A stretch of 64,000 nucleotides of DNA from Flabesymbios commensalis (Eukaryota > Annelida > Polychaeta > Terebellida > Flabelligeridae). Position 1 is the first letter of the stretch. Each line of letters opens with the position of its first letter. Shown in pieces: positions 30,072-41,789 of this stretch. The translations under genes and the position numbers were made by a program. The DNA lies in assembly GCA_964017125.1 (NCBI GenBank), contig OZ024903.1, forward strand, positions 82,879,119-82,943,118. Direction: 5' to 3'. Under the pieces are notes generated by a model, which saw only the letters and a list, made by a program, of their open reading frames with translations, was not told the origin of the DNA and ran no database searches.

Positions 30072-30830
30072 TAGTTTAGTAGTTAAGGTGACCTATTGTG
30101 CATTTTATGATTAAAGCATGAAATTTCTACCACTTGTAGAACATATTCTAAGGGTCAATTTTAGATGTTGAGGTGAACTGGATTTGACCTCTGATGACCT
30201 CTAGAGGCCATTGACCTTGGAAGGTCAAAATATTCACTGGCAAAGCCAAAAAGTTGTGAAAACTGTCTATTGCAATGTCTATGATTTGTTTCTGTGTCCC
30301 AAAAGTGTGTCAAATAATCGAAGAGACTGTTTTGAATCATAAACATAACACCAAGGTCATGTCAAGGTCACACCAAGGTCTTTTAAAGGTCAAACTGGCA
30401 GAAAATAGTTAAAATGTCCCCTTTTTATCCATTTCCACGCTGTTGTTGTGCAGCCATTTATTACAAAGGACTGGTTTTGACATATTCTTCGTCCTATGTA
30501 TTTTCCACACACATTTTATGATATTAAGGGCAATATCAACTTTGGGAAGATGGCTATCTCCTAGATATTCTACTTATTACGCTCCTTCGTCAATATTCAG
30601 TTGAACGGGTCAAATTACAATTATGCAGCATTGTAAAACATCACCTTGGGCTCCCATTGCAAAATCTTGATAAATAATTGGGTTATGAAGTTTTACATGG
30701 GGTGGGGTTGTGTTTTACTGGAGTACCATCCGAAAGCAATTTGAAGGTCATGTCAAGGTCATTTCAAGGTCAAACTGGCAAAAAGGGTTACCATGATCGC
30801 ATGTCTTCTTTAGAGCTGTTCCAATTTCTT
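30072..30830 (-). repeat. Left inverted terminal repeat of the 27-kb interval
   Basis: Contains TGCATTTTATGATTAAAGCAT, several AAGGTCA words (GACCTTGG, CAAGGTCATGTC) and CTCCCATTGCAAAA. All of these recur in reverse at 56547-57290. The AAGGTCA words are spaced irregularly. Confidence 0.75.
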
Positions 30831-31459
30831 TTTCAAACGTATCTTCACTTGAACGAGCCTGAGCTTCAGTCTGGTGGCATGTATACAATTTTTCTAGATT
30901 CTAGAATCACATCTATCTACATCAACTTACCTTATGCAAGTGAGCCATATCTGATAATTTAAAGACAGCTCAGTTTTATCATTAGTGATCGTGATTTCCA
31001 TTAATGTTATTGGTTTTAGGCTTATTGGTTATACATTTACTAGTCTTCATGTAACAATCATGTATTCTTCAATAAGTTTGGTCAACAAAGCAGTGTCTTC
31101 TAATTCGAGACCACATTATTATCTACATGTATAGGCCTACTGTAGACAGATGTATAGTGTAAGCCATGTGAGCTAGAGGTTAACGTTGATGCCATCACCC
31201 TTTTCTAGTCTCTCTAGTCTGTCTAATGTTCCAAGTAGCTGGAAGACCACATAAATTAGAAGACCACATAAATTTAGAGAAAATGACGGCCATTTATACT
31301 TATTAAAACTACTCGATTAGGACGTTGACGTGTATATAATTCTTAGCGTGATTCTAATATCCTAATAGAAGTGGTGAGCCGGTTTTTATCCCACGTCCGT
31401 AGGGGAAGGAGGTTTTTAGTTGCGCCGGGATCTATCAAGTGTGAGGCATCAGGCGGTAC
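30831..31459. other. No gene seen; right part is a relic of the GTGGGCGCAAAAACTC repeat
   Basis: AT-rich sequence. Near 31410-31460 GTTGCGCCGGGATCTATC matches the 83-bp unit at 14111 (GTCGCGCCAGGATTCTATCC). It forms the left flank of the TTAA insertion that follows. Confidence 0.45.
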
Positions 31460-31499
31460 TTAACCCGTTTGTGACGAGCCCCGGAGATCTCCGTAATTT

Positions 31500-32190
31500 A
31501 AGGCCCAGTCACACTGGGGTACGGTTTGACACGGTCACACGCGGAAGGAGCAAAAGCCACGCACCGGGAATCAGCGGCCGTAAGCGTCGGCAAGCGTCCG
31601 TGATCGTACATTTCTAGGCGGTCACCGCGTCACTTTTCGCGGCAACTGCGTCCATCCGTCGGCTGCCGCGAATCAACTTCTTGTTCAAAAATTCGTGGCC
31701 AAGCGTGGCTGTCCGCGGGAGCCCAATCATCCGTGAATCAGCCTAGAGACACAGCGAGATGGTGTACAAACACCGTGGACATCGTACATACACCGTAGGT
31801 ATCGTGGGCGTGCGCGACGGGGCGTAGACAATAAATGGCTCACCCCGCACCCCTCTCCAAGGCGGAGCCCCCACACTGGCACACGCTGTTCCTACGCTGT
31901 TCTACACTGTTATACAATAGCCTACGCTACCCTATGCACAGCGCGGAGTTGCACCGTCAGACGGTCAGCGTGGGGGATCCGTAGCTACTGGCTGCGCTTA
32001 GTCACGCTTAGTCACGCTGCCTACGGTCTCTGTACTCCATGTACGGTTTCTGTACACCGTTTGACGACATATCACGCTTACTCACGTTATGTTACGGTAT
32101 GTCACGCTGCCTCACGCTGTCTACGGTGTATGTGCGCCATCTCGCTGTGTCTGTACGCAATTTTGCGGTGTCCGCCACCCAAATGTGTCA
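31500..32190 (+). repeat. GC-rich subterminal repeat of the 9.5-kb element (left)
   Basis: Begins near CCCAGTCACACTGGGGTACG and is built of degenerate words such as CACGCTG, CTACGGT and TGTACACCGT. The same words in complement fill 40240-40860. Reading frames here are by-products. Confidence 0.65.
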
Positions 32191-33139
32191 ATTTCCGAAC
32201 CGCGTATGAAAAGGTCGTGGATCGGAGTATTTTTCATTCTTCTCTGTTGACCTTCCCCAAGTTCCATCTGCTCTGTTGCTCTTCTGTTGCTCCTTTATTG
32301 TCGTCTTCCTCTCTGGGTAGTGCTGTATAGATTGTTTCTCCAACATGGATGTGGTATAATAACACGCACGTCAAATGCAGTTGAGGGCTTGGCAGCTGCA
32401 TGCAGTTGGCAGAGCATTGACGAATTACTACTGTGAAACTTGGTCTTATGGCAAAAGAGAAGGGAAAGCAAAAAAGAGTAGCCACAAAGAAGCAGTTATA
32501 TGAAAGAGAAATTAACGATTTTTTATTTGCTGAGGGCTTAGAAAAGAAAAGGCAAAGCAAGAAAAAAAGCCGCAAAGAAGCAGATATAAAGACGAAATTC
32601 TCGATTTCTTATTTCAGACATGAATGTCCAAAGTAAGAAATACGGGAATGTTGTCTTTATATCTCGTTTAACTAGATGGTATATAATGCGCAACACTAAA
32701 ATTAACGTATACGCAGTTCTATTCAATGGACATATTTACATCATAATGGTCATGTTAAGAAGCCGTGATAAAAATACTGATTTTCTTATGATGTTAGTCT
32801 GATTGTCGCTCTAATGATGTTCGCGAGAATACTGTGGAGCATATAATGTTTCGAGACGTGTAGTAGGTCCCGTATACACTTTTTAAAGCTACATGGTCGC
32901 AAGATAATTAGAGGCTAGAGCCCTTTTATTTACGCTGTTTAAGCTATTTTTGTCTCTCATTTAAGCTTGCATTTTATTTCTATCCGTGTTTGTAATTCCC
33001 TGATTATTTCAAATAAACATAAATCTAGAATGAACTCAGACCTCCTGGGACCATTGGTGGCCGGTTACGCAAAGCTTGGCGCCGTCAGTAACACGAACAG
33101 TGGTTAGTTGAGTGTGTCGCACCATTTCAAGCCATATAG
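32191..33139. other. Interior of the 9.5-kb element, no gene recognised
   Basis: A short Lys/Arg-rich plus-strand frame at 32433-32636 (KGKQKRVATKKQ) is charged but has no recognisable domain and contains internally repeated text (GCAAAAAAGA, AAGAAGCAG). I do not call it a gene. Confidence 0.35.
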
Positions 33140-33540
33140 GCTACTGATATTATAATGCTGTATACTGACATTAATATGCCACATAATGAAAATAGAATGT
33201 CATAGCTTGGTATTAACATGATATTGAAAATGGTATGATTTAATGATATAAGACTATATTGTGACATTAAAGTGGCATATCCTGATATTACAATGCCATA
33301 TCCTGACTATATAGTGCAATCGCCTGCAATATTATTGCCATATCGAGACGTTAAACGGCCATAACCTGATAATATAATTCCACATATTGACTTTAAAATA
33401 TCATAGCCTGACAGTCAAATGTGCTATCCTGACATTAAAATTTCATTTACTTATATTAGAATATCGTCCCCCGACCATACACTGTCATATAATGTTATAT
33501 GATGATATTGTAATGCCACATCCTGACATAAAAGCTCCTC
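33140..33540 (-). repeat. Degenerate satellite, inverse orientation of the 7960-9400 repeat
   Basis: Words CCATATCCTGACATTA and TATTATAATGCCA recur irregularly and are the complement of the 8-9 kb satellite words. Two separate elements thus carry the same satellite. Confidence 0.6.
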
Positions 33541-35052
33541 TAACCCTTGAATACATTTCAAGTCATAAATTTGCTTTAAAAAACTTTTGAAAAAATCGTC
33601 GTCTGCGCAGTAAAGCTTATTTTATATGTTTCAGTCCAGTTAAAAAAACTGATATATTTAGATCTAAATAGCAGTGGCGTAAACAAAAGTGGGTTCTATG
33701 TTAATATGGCATCCAAAATTTCTAGGGGCTACGGTCGACGGCATGCCCCCATGAACAACCCCCCCCCCCCACAGTAACTCCACTACATACTCGATAGCTC
33801 GTTAGCTCGAGATGATTGATTATGTTGTTTTACCAGTTAAAGTTATTATATGGTCCGCGGGCACGAGATTTCACCTGCGTAGAATGTCATCTATACAATT
33901 TGAAGGCGGCGGTAATATTTATTAGTAAAAGTAAATCACATAAAAAAAAGATCATGTATTTGAATCTGTAAGAAATAATAACCGGCGTGTTTCTCTTCTG
34001 TGAAAACTACATTTAATATTGTTATTCAATATTCATCTGTTTATTCAGCTCATACGAAAATTCTATTTTATCATATCATTAAAAATAATAATATTGAATA
34101 AGATTTTCCTAGCACTCGCTGCACGATGATAATTGAGTTTATATTATCATTCTTTATGTCAGAATTTGTACGTAGGTATAATTTTATAGGCCTATGTTCA
34201 CATCCTGTTTGGACCATTACACAGATATCTGGTCCAACATTGAACCAACATTAAACCAACATTAAATCAGTATAGTTATGTTTGCTGGAAGTCGTTCATT
34301 TCCACTTAACTCATACCTTTGCACACGTCACACACCTAACATGGCAGAGACAGAAGCAGACAAATTAATGGGTTTGTTTTTCTAAAGGTTGGCAGCCCTA
34401 CATATATTGTTGGCTACCTCTACATTTAAAAAATAATTATGTCTTTATACCTGAAGATGACGCAAAACTAGATGACCAGGCGTCATGCTTAAGAGGTATG
34501 AATCCGGGTCTGGCCGGTTTCAACTGAACTGCCGTAACACCAGGTTCAGAAATACTTTTTATGTGATAAAATATACAGACAGATTTTATATATTTTTTTA
34601 TTTTTATGGAATTTTGAAAAATTTTCATTCCGTTGCAAATATATTTAATATTGAAATTAAATAGTCATCTATTTGTCATATTTGTTGAGCTCATACAGAG
34701 CTCATTGTTTTAAGTCGATCCCCGCACTGAAAGAGTAAAATATTTATAATGACCGTAGACCCATAACATAGGTATTCAAATGAAGCGAAAAGAGCTAACT
34801 AAGACATTGGTCTCAATTATGTGTGAGGAGCTGTTTATATTTCTGTCATAATCTATTCTATCGATTCAAGGCGAAGTTGAAATGTTTTCCAAAACACGTC
34901 AACTGACATTAATAAAATGTGCAGGTAGCTGTTAAAGACCAGTACTTTACACGTGTCGATATTTAGCCCATTTACACAGATTGCGATAAGTCGCAGTGGA
35001 TTAAGGTTGAGGCAGCATTGCAAATGTGTTTCAATGTGAAATTATCGAGCGT
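33541..35052. other. Interior of the 9.5-kb element, no gene recognised
   Basis: AT-rich; a poly-C run at about 33759-33770. No coding frame was accepted. A relic of the short foldback family lies inside (34195-34292). Confidence 0.35.
34195..34292. repeat. Short foldback family relic
   Basis: TGGTCCAACATTGAACCAAC and a terminal TATGTTTGCTGGAAG match the family seen around tubulin. The left end is decayed. Confidence 0.5.
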
Positions 35053-35470
35053 TAAGGTCTCACCACACTAATTCATTCGCGCATATCACTATAAAGTTTA
35101 AGAATGAGAAAGTTAGTTCCTTTTTTAAAATGTGTGGCTCTTTGCAGCAGCCTCGGTGGTACATACTACAGATATATCATTTTGCCACCAATTAGAATCG
35201 ATTCTGTGATGATTTGCTGTAGCAAAAGCATCGAAATAAGCAAAGATATGGTAACAGGAAGTCCTTGTGCTACCAGTATTACTAGGCTCTTCTCAAAACC
35301 GCACTCATTTTTTCCGCTAGGTCGCTCAGAGAGAGAGTGAGCAAGAGGTTATTATGGGCCTAAATAAAAAATACATCAGTTTCACATGCCTTTTCTATGT
35401 TTAATATTGAAAGAGAACAGACTGCTGGTTAAACAAATATATAGGGTTATTTACATTTCTCCACTTTAAG
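35053..35470 (+). repeat. Dispersed repeat, second copy of the 18845-19268 family
   Basis: Starts AAGGTCTCACCACACTAATTC and continues through AGAATGAGAAAGTTAG and TGGCTCTTTGCAGCAGCCTC, matching the other copy in reverse orientation. Confidence 0.65.
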
Positions 35471-35591
35471 AGCAAAACACACCAACGCGAACGTCAGCGC
35501 GATTAGGCACGTGACGAGTGACGCGACGACTGACGCGAAAATTACATGACTGTCCACACACCAACGCGACGACCAACGCGACATGTGAGGC
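35471..35591. repeat. ACGCGACGAC-rich short repeats around the SINE (left side)
   Basis: Words CACCAACGCGA, GACGCGACGACTGACGCGA and CCAACGCGACGACCAACGCG recur. The same GC-rich text continues to the right of the SINE up to about 36000 (TCGCGCTCGCGTACGTCGTC). Probably a degraded CpG-rich mini-element into which the SINE inserted. Confidence 0.45.
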
Positions 35592-35604
35592 GCGACAACC
35601 GGCG

Positions 35605-35867
35605 GGCGGGGGCCCTAGGGTGGTGGTTAGCACCGCTGCCTTTCACGCTAGAGTTCGGGGTTCGGTTCCCGGTCTTGGCGGTTTGAAAGAAACAAAAATG
35701 TTTCTCCCCCATCCACGTGTAAAACTCAGTATTGTGGGGAGCCTCCGTGACCGAGAGGTAGCGTGCTCGGCCTCAGACCGCCAGGGCTCGAATTTCGAAT
35801 CCTGTGTCTGGAGGACAGTGTCATTTCAATCATCTCACCATCCTCACCGATTCATTTCATTTCATTT
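35605..35867 (+). mobile_element. Dimeric tRNA-derived SINE with 13-bp target duplication
   Basis: GCGACAACCGGCG stands at 35592-35604 and again at 35868-35880. The 263-bp body starts with a tRNA-like part: A-box-like GGTGGTTAGCACC and B-box-like GGTTCGGTTCCC. A second tRNA-like part follows: GTGACCGAGAGGTAGCGTG, then GGCTCGAATTTCGAATCC. The tail is a TTCAT repeat. Pol III promoter boxes, a perfect duplication and a simple-repeat tail are the marks of a SINE moved by a LINE. Neither half folds into a complete tRNA gene that I can confirm. Confidence 0.8.
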
Positions 35868-36384
35868 GCGACAACCGGCGTGACGAAAATGTAACAATTT
35901 TGAAAATGGTCGCGTTGCCTATCGCGCTCGCGTACGTCGTCGCGCTGGTACGTTTTGGCAATGATCAAATAATGTGTTTGAAAAACTGACGCGACGTCAT
36001 TTGAAGCTGACAATCACATCACCAATTCCAGCTATATAGATATGATTGTATGTATGTCGAATACAGTAAATGATGGGAAAATATCACATTATATAATGAT
36101 GTAGCAGGTAATTTATAAGATAAAGGTTAGATGTAATACAGTAAAATACTGTGACGTTTATCAGAAATATTACCTTGAGATTTTATTTTATATCAGTGTT
36201 GATATATGTTTTAAGTATTGAAGTGCCAGAAGCGCTGTGCAGGCAACTGTTCTTGTTGTATTTGTGGATTTATTTATTCGGCTCTCTGTGTTTGCTATGG
36301 TACATGCTCTCGCCTCACGCTTGATAATGCATAATACGAGAATGGAAAAACAAATAAATTTAATAAATACGTTTAAAATGACTA

Positions 36385-37018
36385 TGATTTTTTCATTTTT
36401 AAGTCATATTTGACCGTGAAAAGGACTTTTTTGGGTGAACTTGACCTTGTACAAAACAAATCCCTCCCGAACTGTTTCGTGACCCGAAAACACTACAAAA
36501 CGAGGTATTATATGATTCTTTGTGACTTTTATTTGTAAAGTTTTGAAATTCTCATTTCTTGATGGCGGCCATTTTGACGGCCATTTTAAATTTATTAACC
36601 CGCAAATTTTTGGTGTTGAGATCAAAATTGTATTTAATTTGTCAAAACCTTACTCTGTGCCAAATTTGAAACTTGTATCAATCTGGGATACATTAATTGA
36701 AAATGACTATATTATCTTTTTTTGTTACATTTCTATGTCATATTCAACCTTAAAAATGACTTTTTCGGGTGACCTTGAATCGTAAAATATTATCCCCCAA
36801 CAGATTCGTGAAAAAACGGGGTATTACATGATTCTTTGTGACTTTATTCGCAAAATTGTGAAGTTCTCATTTCTCGATAGCGGCCATTTTGGCGGCCATT
36901 TCGAATTTGCTCAACCGACGAGGTCTCGGTCTGAAATTTTTGGGCTTGTGACCAGAATTGTATTTAATATGTTAAAACCTTGCTCTGTGCCAAATTCGGG
37001 ACTTGTATCCATCTGAGG
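36385..37018 (+). repeat. Two-copy tandem duplication, unit about 310 bp
   Basis: Both copies contain ATGATTCTTTGTGACTTT, GCGGCCATTTTGRCGGCCATTT, ATTGTATTTAAT and CTCTGTGCCAAATT in the same order, about 310 bp apart. Copies differ at many sites. Open frames at 36522-36785 and 36828-37016 are repeat by-products. Confidence 0.75.
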
Positions 37019-39374
37019 AACATGCGGGAGACTTGCCCACTGCACTAACTAATCCTGCTTGTAACAAGACGCCTTGTTAATAGTATAATACATCCTGAAA
37101 CTATTTTTGGTCATTGATTAAAGATCACGTTTTGACATCGTCTGCAAGTCTTACATTTTGGCAAATATCACTTTTGTATATCTATATCTATAGATTTATC
37201 TATATAACTAGGCCTACAATAAGTAACTACTAAAGAAAAAATTGTATACTAGTATCTTGCCGGGTATTTATTGTGAAAATGTGTGAAAATGTGTGGCTCT
37301 CTGACATGTTTGTGTTTCAGGTTTTTTTTTTCGATGAAAAACGGGGTGAATATGAATGCATTGCTGTGGCGCACCACCAAGATACTGCGCTATTACAAAC
37401 CGGTCCCTGGGAAAAATGTATAGCAAATCGGCGCAGTTACGTTTTAAAGCCTAGTTACCAGCTTCCATTCTTTCTGTGTAGATTTTTCTGTACATTTTTC
37501 TAACTCATCGTTTCTAGTCACCAAACCGTTCCTATTCATTCCATTCTATTGTTCAGTTGTTTGTTTAAATGTACTTGTTTGTTCCTGTTCACCCCATGGT
37601 TGGGTTATGCCCACAAGGGACTGCGATAGACAATGTTGAAGTTCCTATTTACCCCCTTTTGGGGGTGACTCGGAACACGCAGTTGTTTTTTTTAATACCA
37701 CCATAAGACACCCGATGTGTATGGGCATAAATGTCCCGCAAAATATTTGTAGGAAAATAGTTAAAACTCCCCACAAAGACGTACCCCTGGAACATGAGTT
37801 TATTTAACAAAAGTCATGATGTAATACTTCAAGTAGACCATCACAAGCAGCCATTAGACGCGGCTTCATAAAACTTGGCACAGAGTTGCATAGCCCTCAG
37901 GGCTTTAATGTGAAATAGATGTAAGATGACGCCAAGGATATTTCAATGTCATTTCATGGTCAAATAAACTTCTTTTTTAATGTAAGAAAATCGCATTTTT
38001 GAGAACTTGCCGTCTACCGTAGATTCGCATTATTGCGAACTTGGACAAAGAAGGGTTAAGCACAACTATATACAACACATTCATATGCCAGAATCGTTCT
38101 ATTTAACATGATTAACACCAATCTACTGTATAACATGAGTAGTTGGACGGACGAGCATTGTATCGAGCTAAACTAGAGTGCAAAGTCAGCAATTTGTTTT
38201 CTAAAATCCTATATCAGAATTATGCTTATAAATATACAAACGTTCCTAATACGATTACATTTAGGAGGCCTTACATTTAAGATTCGACATTTAAACTGCG
38301 TGTGACAAAGGGATCCTAATGTGTAGAATGGCGGCCATCTTGACGATGTTCCACCGAGCTGATTTCTGGTATTTTCGTTTTGGGGGTTGCCAAGAGATAG
38401 GCCTATATTTTCGGGAAAATAAAATCAGCTTGGAGTACGCCCGTTCCCAACTCAATCCCCAAAGTGGCTCTATACTCACCTCTTGTGGAACATCATGAAA
38501 TTGATCGTACATTTCTATAGTGTATAGTATAGTTTTTTAGTGTAAAATTAGCTTTCAAAAGCATCAGCTGAATAAAATATGGCATAATTATGAGGGTAAG
38601 ACGTTACATACGCATACATGAAGGACGTCCACTACCAGGATTGTTTTTAGAACATTTATAGTCCATCTATTTGCCTAGGCCTATACATTATCCTCAATAT
38701 ATAAATAAGTTGATAATTAAGCATATGAGCGGTTCAAATATTTTGATATATCCATCGTGTTCACTTCATGTAGACTTAGCTTGTGTAAATGTTATCTGCA
38801 AACGTTAATTGTCCGACTACGTTTAAATCACGCGACGGATAAATATTATTTATACATGTAGGAATAATCTGTTGTCTCAGAATCATTTATAATTAATTAT
38901 TTCTTAATCAAAATATACAAATTACTTTACAAAGGATATACTTTATATACATAGTAGAACAGGAAATCAAGTGATGGCATGTGGACAAAACATGTATGTC
39001 ATTTTTGTGTGACAACCCAGGCATATACTCTATCATTTTTACAAATGCAGGATATTGAACGTCATCTACATGTGTATATCGCAGCTGATAAATGATCCAC
39101 CTTTATAAATATCCAGTAGAAATTGGTGAAAAAGTGACGTCACAACCATCACGACATGACGTTACAAATGCACGTTTTATGAAAAACTCGACCACTTGCC
39201 GCGAAAACTGTTCACGCTACGTAAAACTAGACGTTCATATTATTTGTCTTAGGAATTTAAGTGTCAACTAACTCCTTAAATAACGTCAATTTTCAGATTT
39301 CCTCCTCTACTATACGGGCTTGGTAGTTAGGCTATCATATGAATAATATAACATCAGTGATTTGGAAAAACATA
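37019..39374. other. Interior of the 9.5-kb element, no gene recognised
   Basis: Contains a 76-codon plus frame at 37273-37503 without recognisable motifs, and GGCGGCCATCTTG near 38330. Nothing supports a gene or RNA here. Confidence 0.35.
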
Positions 39375-39565
39375 ATATTAGTGTTGTAGTGATTTATTGC
39401 ACGATATAAAAAATTGCAAAGACATCGTGTTCGTGTTGTAACGTTTTATTACACGATTTAAATAGAAAAATGTAAGGGAACATCATGCTCCTGTTGTGAT
39501 GCTTTACTGCCCGATTTAAAAAGATTATTATTTCGTGTTATAATGCTTTATTACAAGATTTGAAT
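39375..39565 (+). repeat. Four-copy irregular tandem repeat
   Basis: GTGTTGTARYGTTTTATTACACGATTT-like text appears at about 39379, 39433, 39492 and 39535, spaced 43-59 bp. Diverged. Confidence 0.6.
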
Positions 39566-40239
39566 AAACATGTTAAACATTTGTATATGCTGACACGGAT
39601 CACTGCCATTATTGATAGTTAGCCGACAGGACTGATTGACAGGCATGTCCAAACTCCTCCCATCTCACTAGACATTGTCTCGTATGATCTCGCATCGAGA
39701 GTGATTTTTCCCGAGACTTGAGAAGCACACTGGCTTATCCTAAAAAATACCTTTTTTTTTAGATATACTATGTTCAATTTTTTTAATAGGCATTAATCAT
39801 TTTAATCTTTAGTATCATTATTATTTATTATTAAAGGCATTTATATTGCTTTATCTCAATTGATTTTAAGGCGCATAAGCCATGCCGCAAAGATCAAAAT
39901 AATTAAGTGGAATTCGGAAATTGGTTTAGTCGACTAAAATTAACATCTGACGGGCCCACATGACTACCATAGTTTTTGTGGGTATCCAGGTATCTGGACA
40001 CCAGGAATGAGATATAATTTGAAGATATCTTTTGCTATAAACATATATTTCAATTTATATATCAAATATTATAACATGCATTACAATAAATATAAATTGA
40101 GAATATCTTTCATATAGGAAAAATATATTCTACAATGTAAGCCTACATCTGTTACACAACGAGAAATAAAGAAGGAATACAATAAATATATATATATATA
40201 GGCCTAATATACATAATTTCAAATTAAAATAGAATATTG
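39566..40239. other. AT-rich interior, no gene seen
   Basis: Low-complexity AT-rich sequence with a TA run near 40190. Nothing recognised. Confidence 0.35.
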
Positions 40240-40860
40240 GACAAGCCAGTGTGAAACATGCGGAAAAGCGCACGGACCAGCATGTACAAACCCGATGGGA
40301 AAAGTCATGTGCGCGCGGCTTTTAAAATGTCGTATAAACACGTGGACGTGCGCGGGTTGTCGCACTTTTGTGTACACACACCGTCTCTATGTTCAGGCAG
40401 ACCGTCGCGTCGTGTAGGCATTCCGTCTGGACGTGCGGAGAGCGTACGTATACACCGTCTCCAAGTGTCGCGATCGCGTCAGACCGTCTCCATTCGTCGA
40501 TTCCCGTGAGTGAGCGTCCGTAAGTGTAGAGACACCGTAGGAAGTGTGCATGAGTGTACACGTACCGTAGGTGACGTACGCACACCGCGTGCGGTATGCG
40601 TACGCCACCTACACACCGCGTGCGGTATGCGTACGCCACCTACGGAACGTGTGCACTTATCCACGCTCATACACGATTCAGACGCTCACAGACAATTTCT
40701 ACGGTATGCGTACGCCATTTTTCGTCCGTCTGGGTGTGTAGGCCCACCGCGCGGATTAAAACACGCGGTTGGAGACGGTCTGATGCGGATTGCCGATTTC
40801 TGCTATTTTGCTCAAACCGCGGGCAGCGTGTCAATCCGCGTCTCAGTGTGACTGTAGCTT
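40240..40860 (-). repeat. GC-rich subterminal repeat of the 9.5-kb element (right)
   Basis: Complement of the left subterminal words (ACCGTCTC, ACACCGTAGG, GCGTACGCCACCTAC). Includes a short tandem duplication of about 46 bp near 40565-40645 (CACACCGCGTGCGGTATGCG twice). Overlapping frames on both strands are incidental. Confidence 0.65.
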
Positions 40861-40990
40861 TAGGGAGACCATTCAGATACGAGGCCCGGAGATCTCCGGG
40901 TTTGATTGCATGAGATAACTATGACGTCATAAAATAATCTCGTTTCAGAAAGAGCTCAGTAGCATAATAATCTCGTGTTCAACGGGTTAA

Positions 40991-41580
40991 TTTTTGTGGG
41001 TGCAATAACTAAAAAAGTGGTAATTTTTTTCTGAAATTTTAAATCACATTCTGAACAGCATGGGGATGTGCAAGTGAGCTTTTAAACATGCTTCCAAAAT
41101 GCAAAATATCTCCCAGAGTTCTTCTTCTTCTAATACAGGAATCACTCTTGGCACAGAGTATTATTTGCCGGTAATGTTGGTTGCGCAAAATTAAAAGTAG
41201 CCTAAAAAGGTGAAATTTGTGCAGTTAACTGTAACAAAGAATAGTGCAGATTAAAAAATGTAGATATGTAGTTTACATATCTGAGAGTGCCATCCTGTTC
41301 AACTTCATAATTTGTTGTGGGCGCAAAAACTCAAAACCTGAATCAGAAATTATCCAAATCTTACAATCACATTCCCCACAATATATAGAGATGTACAGGC
41401 AATTTGTTCAAGATTTCACTGAAATTTAAAAAGCCGCCACAAATCAACTTCATAATTGTGGGCGCAAAAACTCAAACTTTGTCATAAATTAGTCAAATTT
41501 TACAATCAAATTCTTCATGATATGGAGATGTGCCGGATACTAGAATTAATTTGTAGGCTACATCAATTTTTCATAAAGCT
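40991..41580 (+). repeat. GTGGGCGCAAAAACTC repeat units beyond the TTAA element
   Basis: About three diverged tandem units containing TTGTGGGCGCAAAAACTCA, TCACATTCC and GAGATGTGCAGG. The same family forms the outer parts of the foldback in tubulin intron 2 and the left flank near 31410. Confidence 0.6.
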
Positions 41581-41789
41581 CGGCCAAATTTTCTCGGTAA
41601 ATTAGGACCCTGTCACCATGATATATATAAAACCGATTATTACATCGGTATTCAATTCATACTGGATAGACTGCATTATTGTCTATTAGGACATGACACT
41701 TTCCATGACTTGTCGGCAACAGTTGCATTATAACTAGACTAAATCTTTCACATCCGTCAAATAGGATATATAATATTAACTACTTTGCG

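Larger units (their letters stand above)
31464..40986. mobile_element. 9.5-kb TTAA-flanked piggyBac-like element
   Basis: TTAA at 31460-31463 and 40987-40990. Inverted ends are CCCGTTTGTGACGAG and CCCGTTGAACACGAG, and a CCGGAGATCTCCG palindrome lies near both ends (31480 and 40887). The flanks outside belong to one repeat family (GTTGCGCC... left, GTGGGTGCAATAACT right), consistent with insertion into one copy. The element has GC-rich subterminal repeats at both ends and an AT-rich interior with secondary insertions. No transposase frame was recognised, so it is non-autonomous or its gene is unrecognisable. Confidence 0.65.

Noticed and set aside
32433-32636. Lys/Arg-rich small protein
   Set aside because: Low-complexity purine-rich DNA with internal duplication; no domain or start context to support a gene.
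35605-35867. Two functional tRNA genes
   Set aside because: Both halves lie between one 13-bp duplication with a simple-repeat tail, and I could not form complete cloverleaves; a SINE explains all of it.
36522-37016. Pair of similar proteins
   Set aside because: The similarity is that of a 310-bp tandem DNA duplication, and substitutions do not look codon-structured.
40258-40913. Several overlapping frames of 60-113 codons
   Set aside because: They lie in a GC-rich word repeat that is open on both strands at once and has a mirrored copy at 31500-32190.
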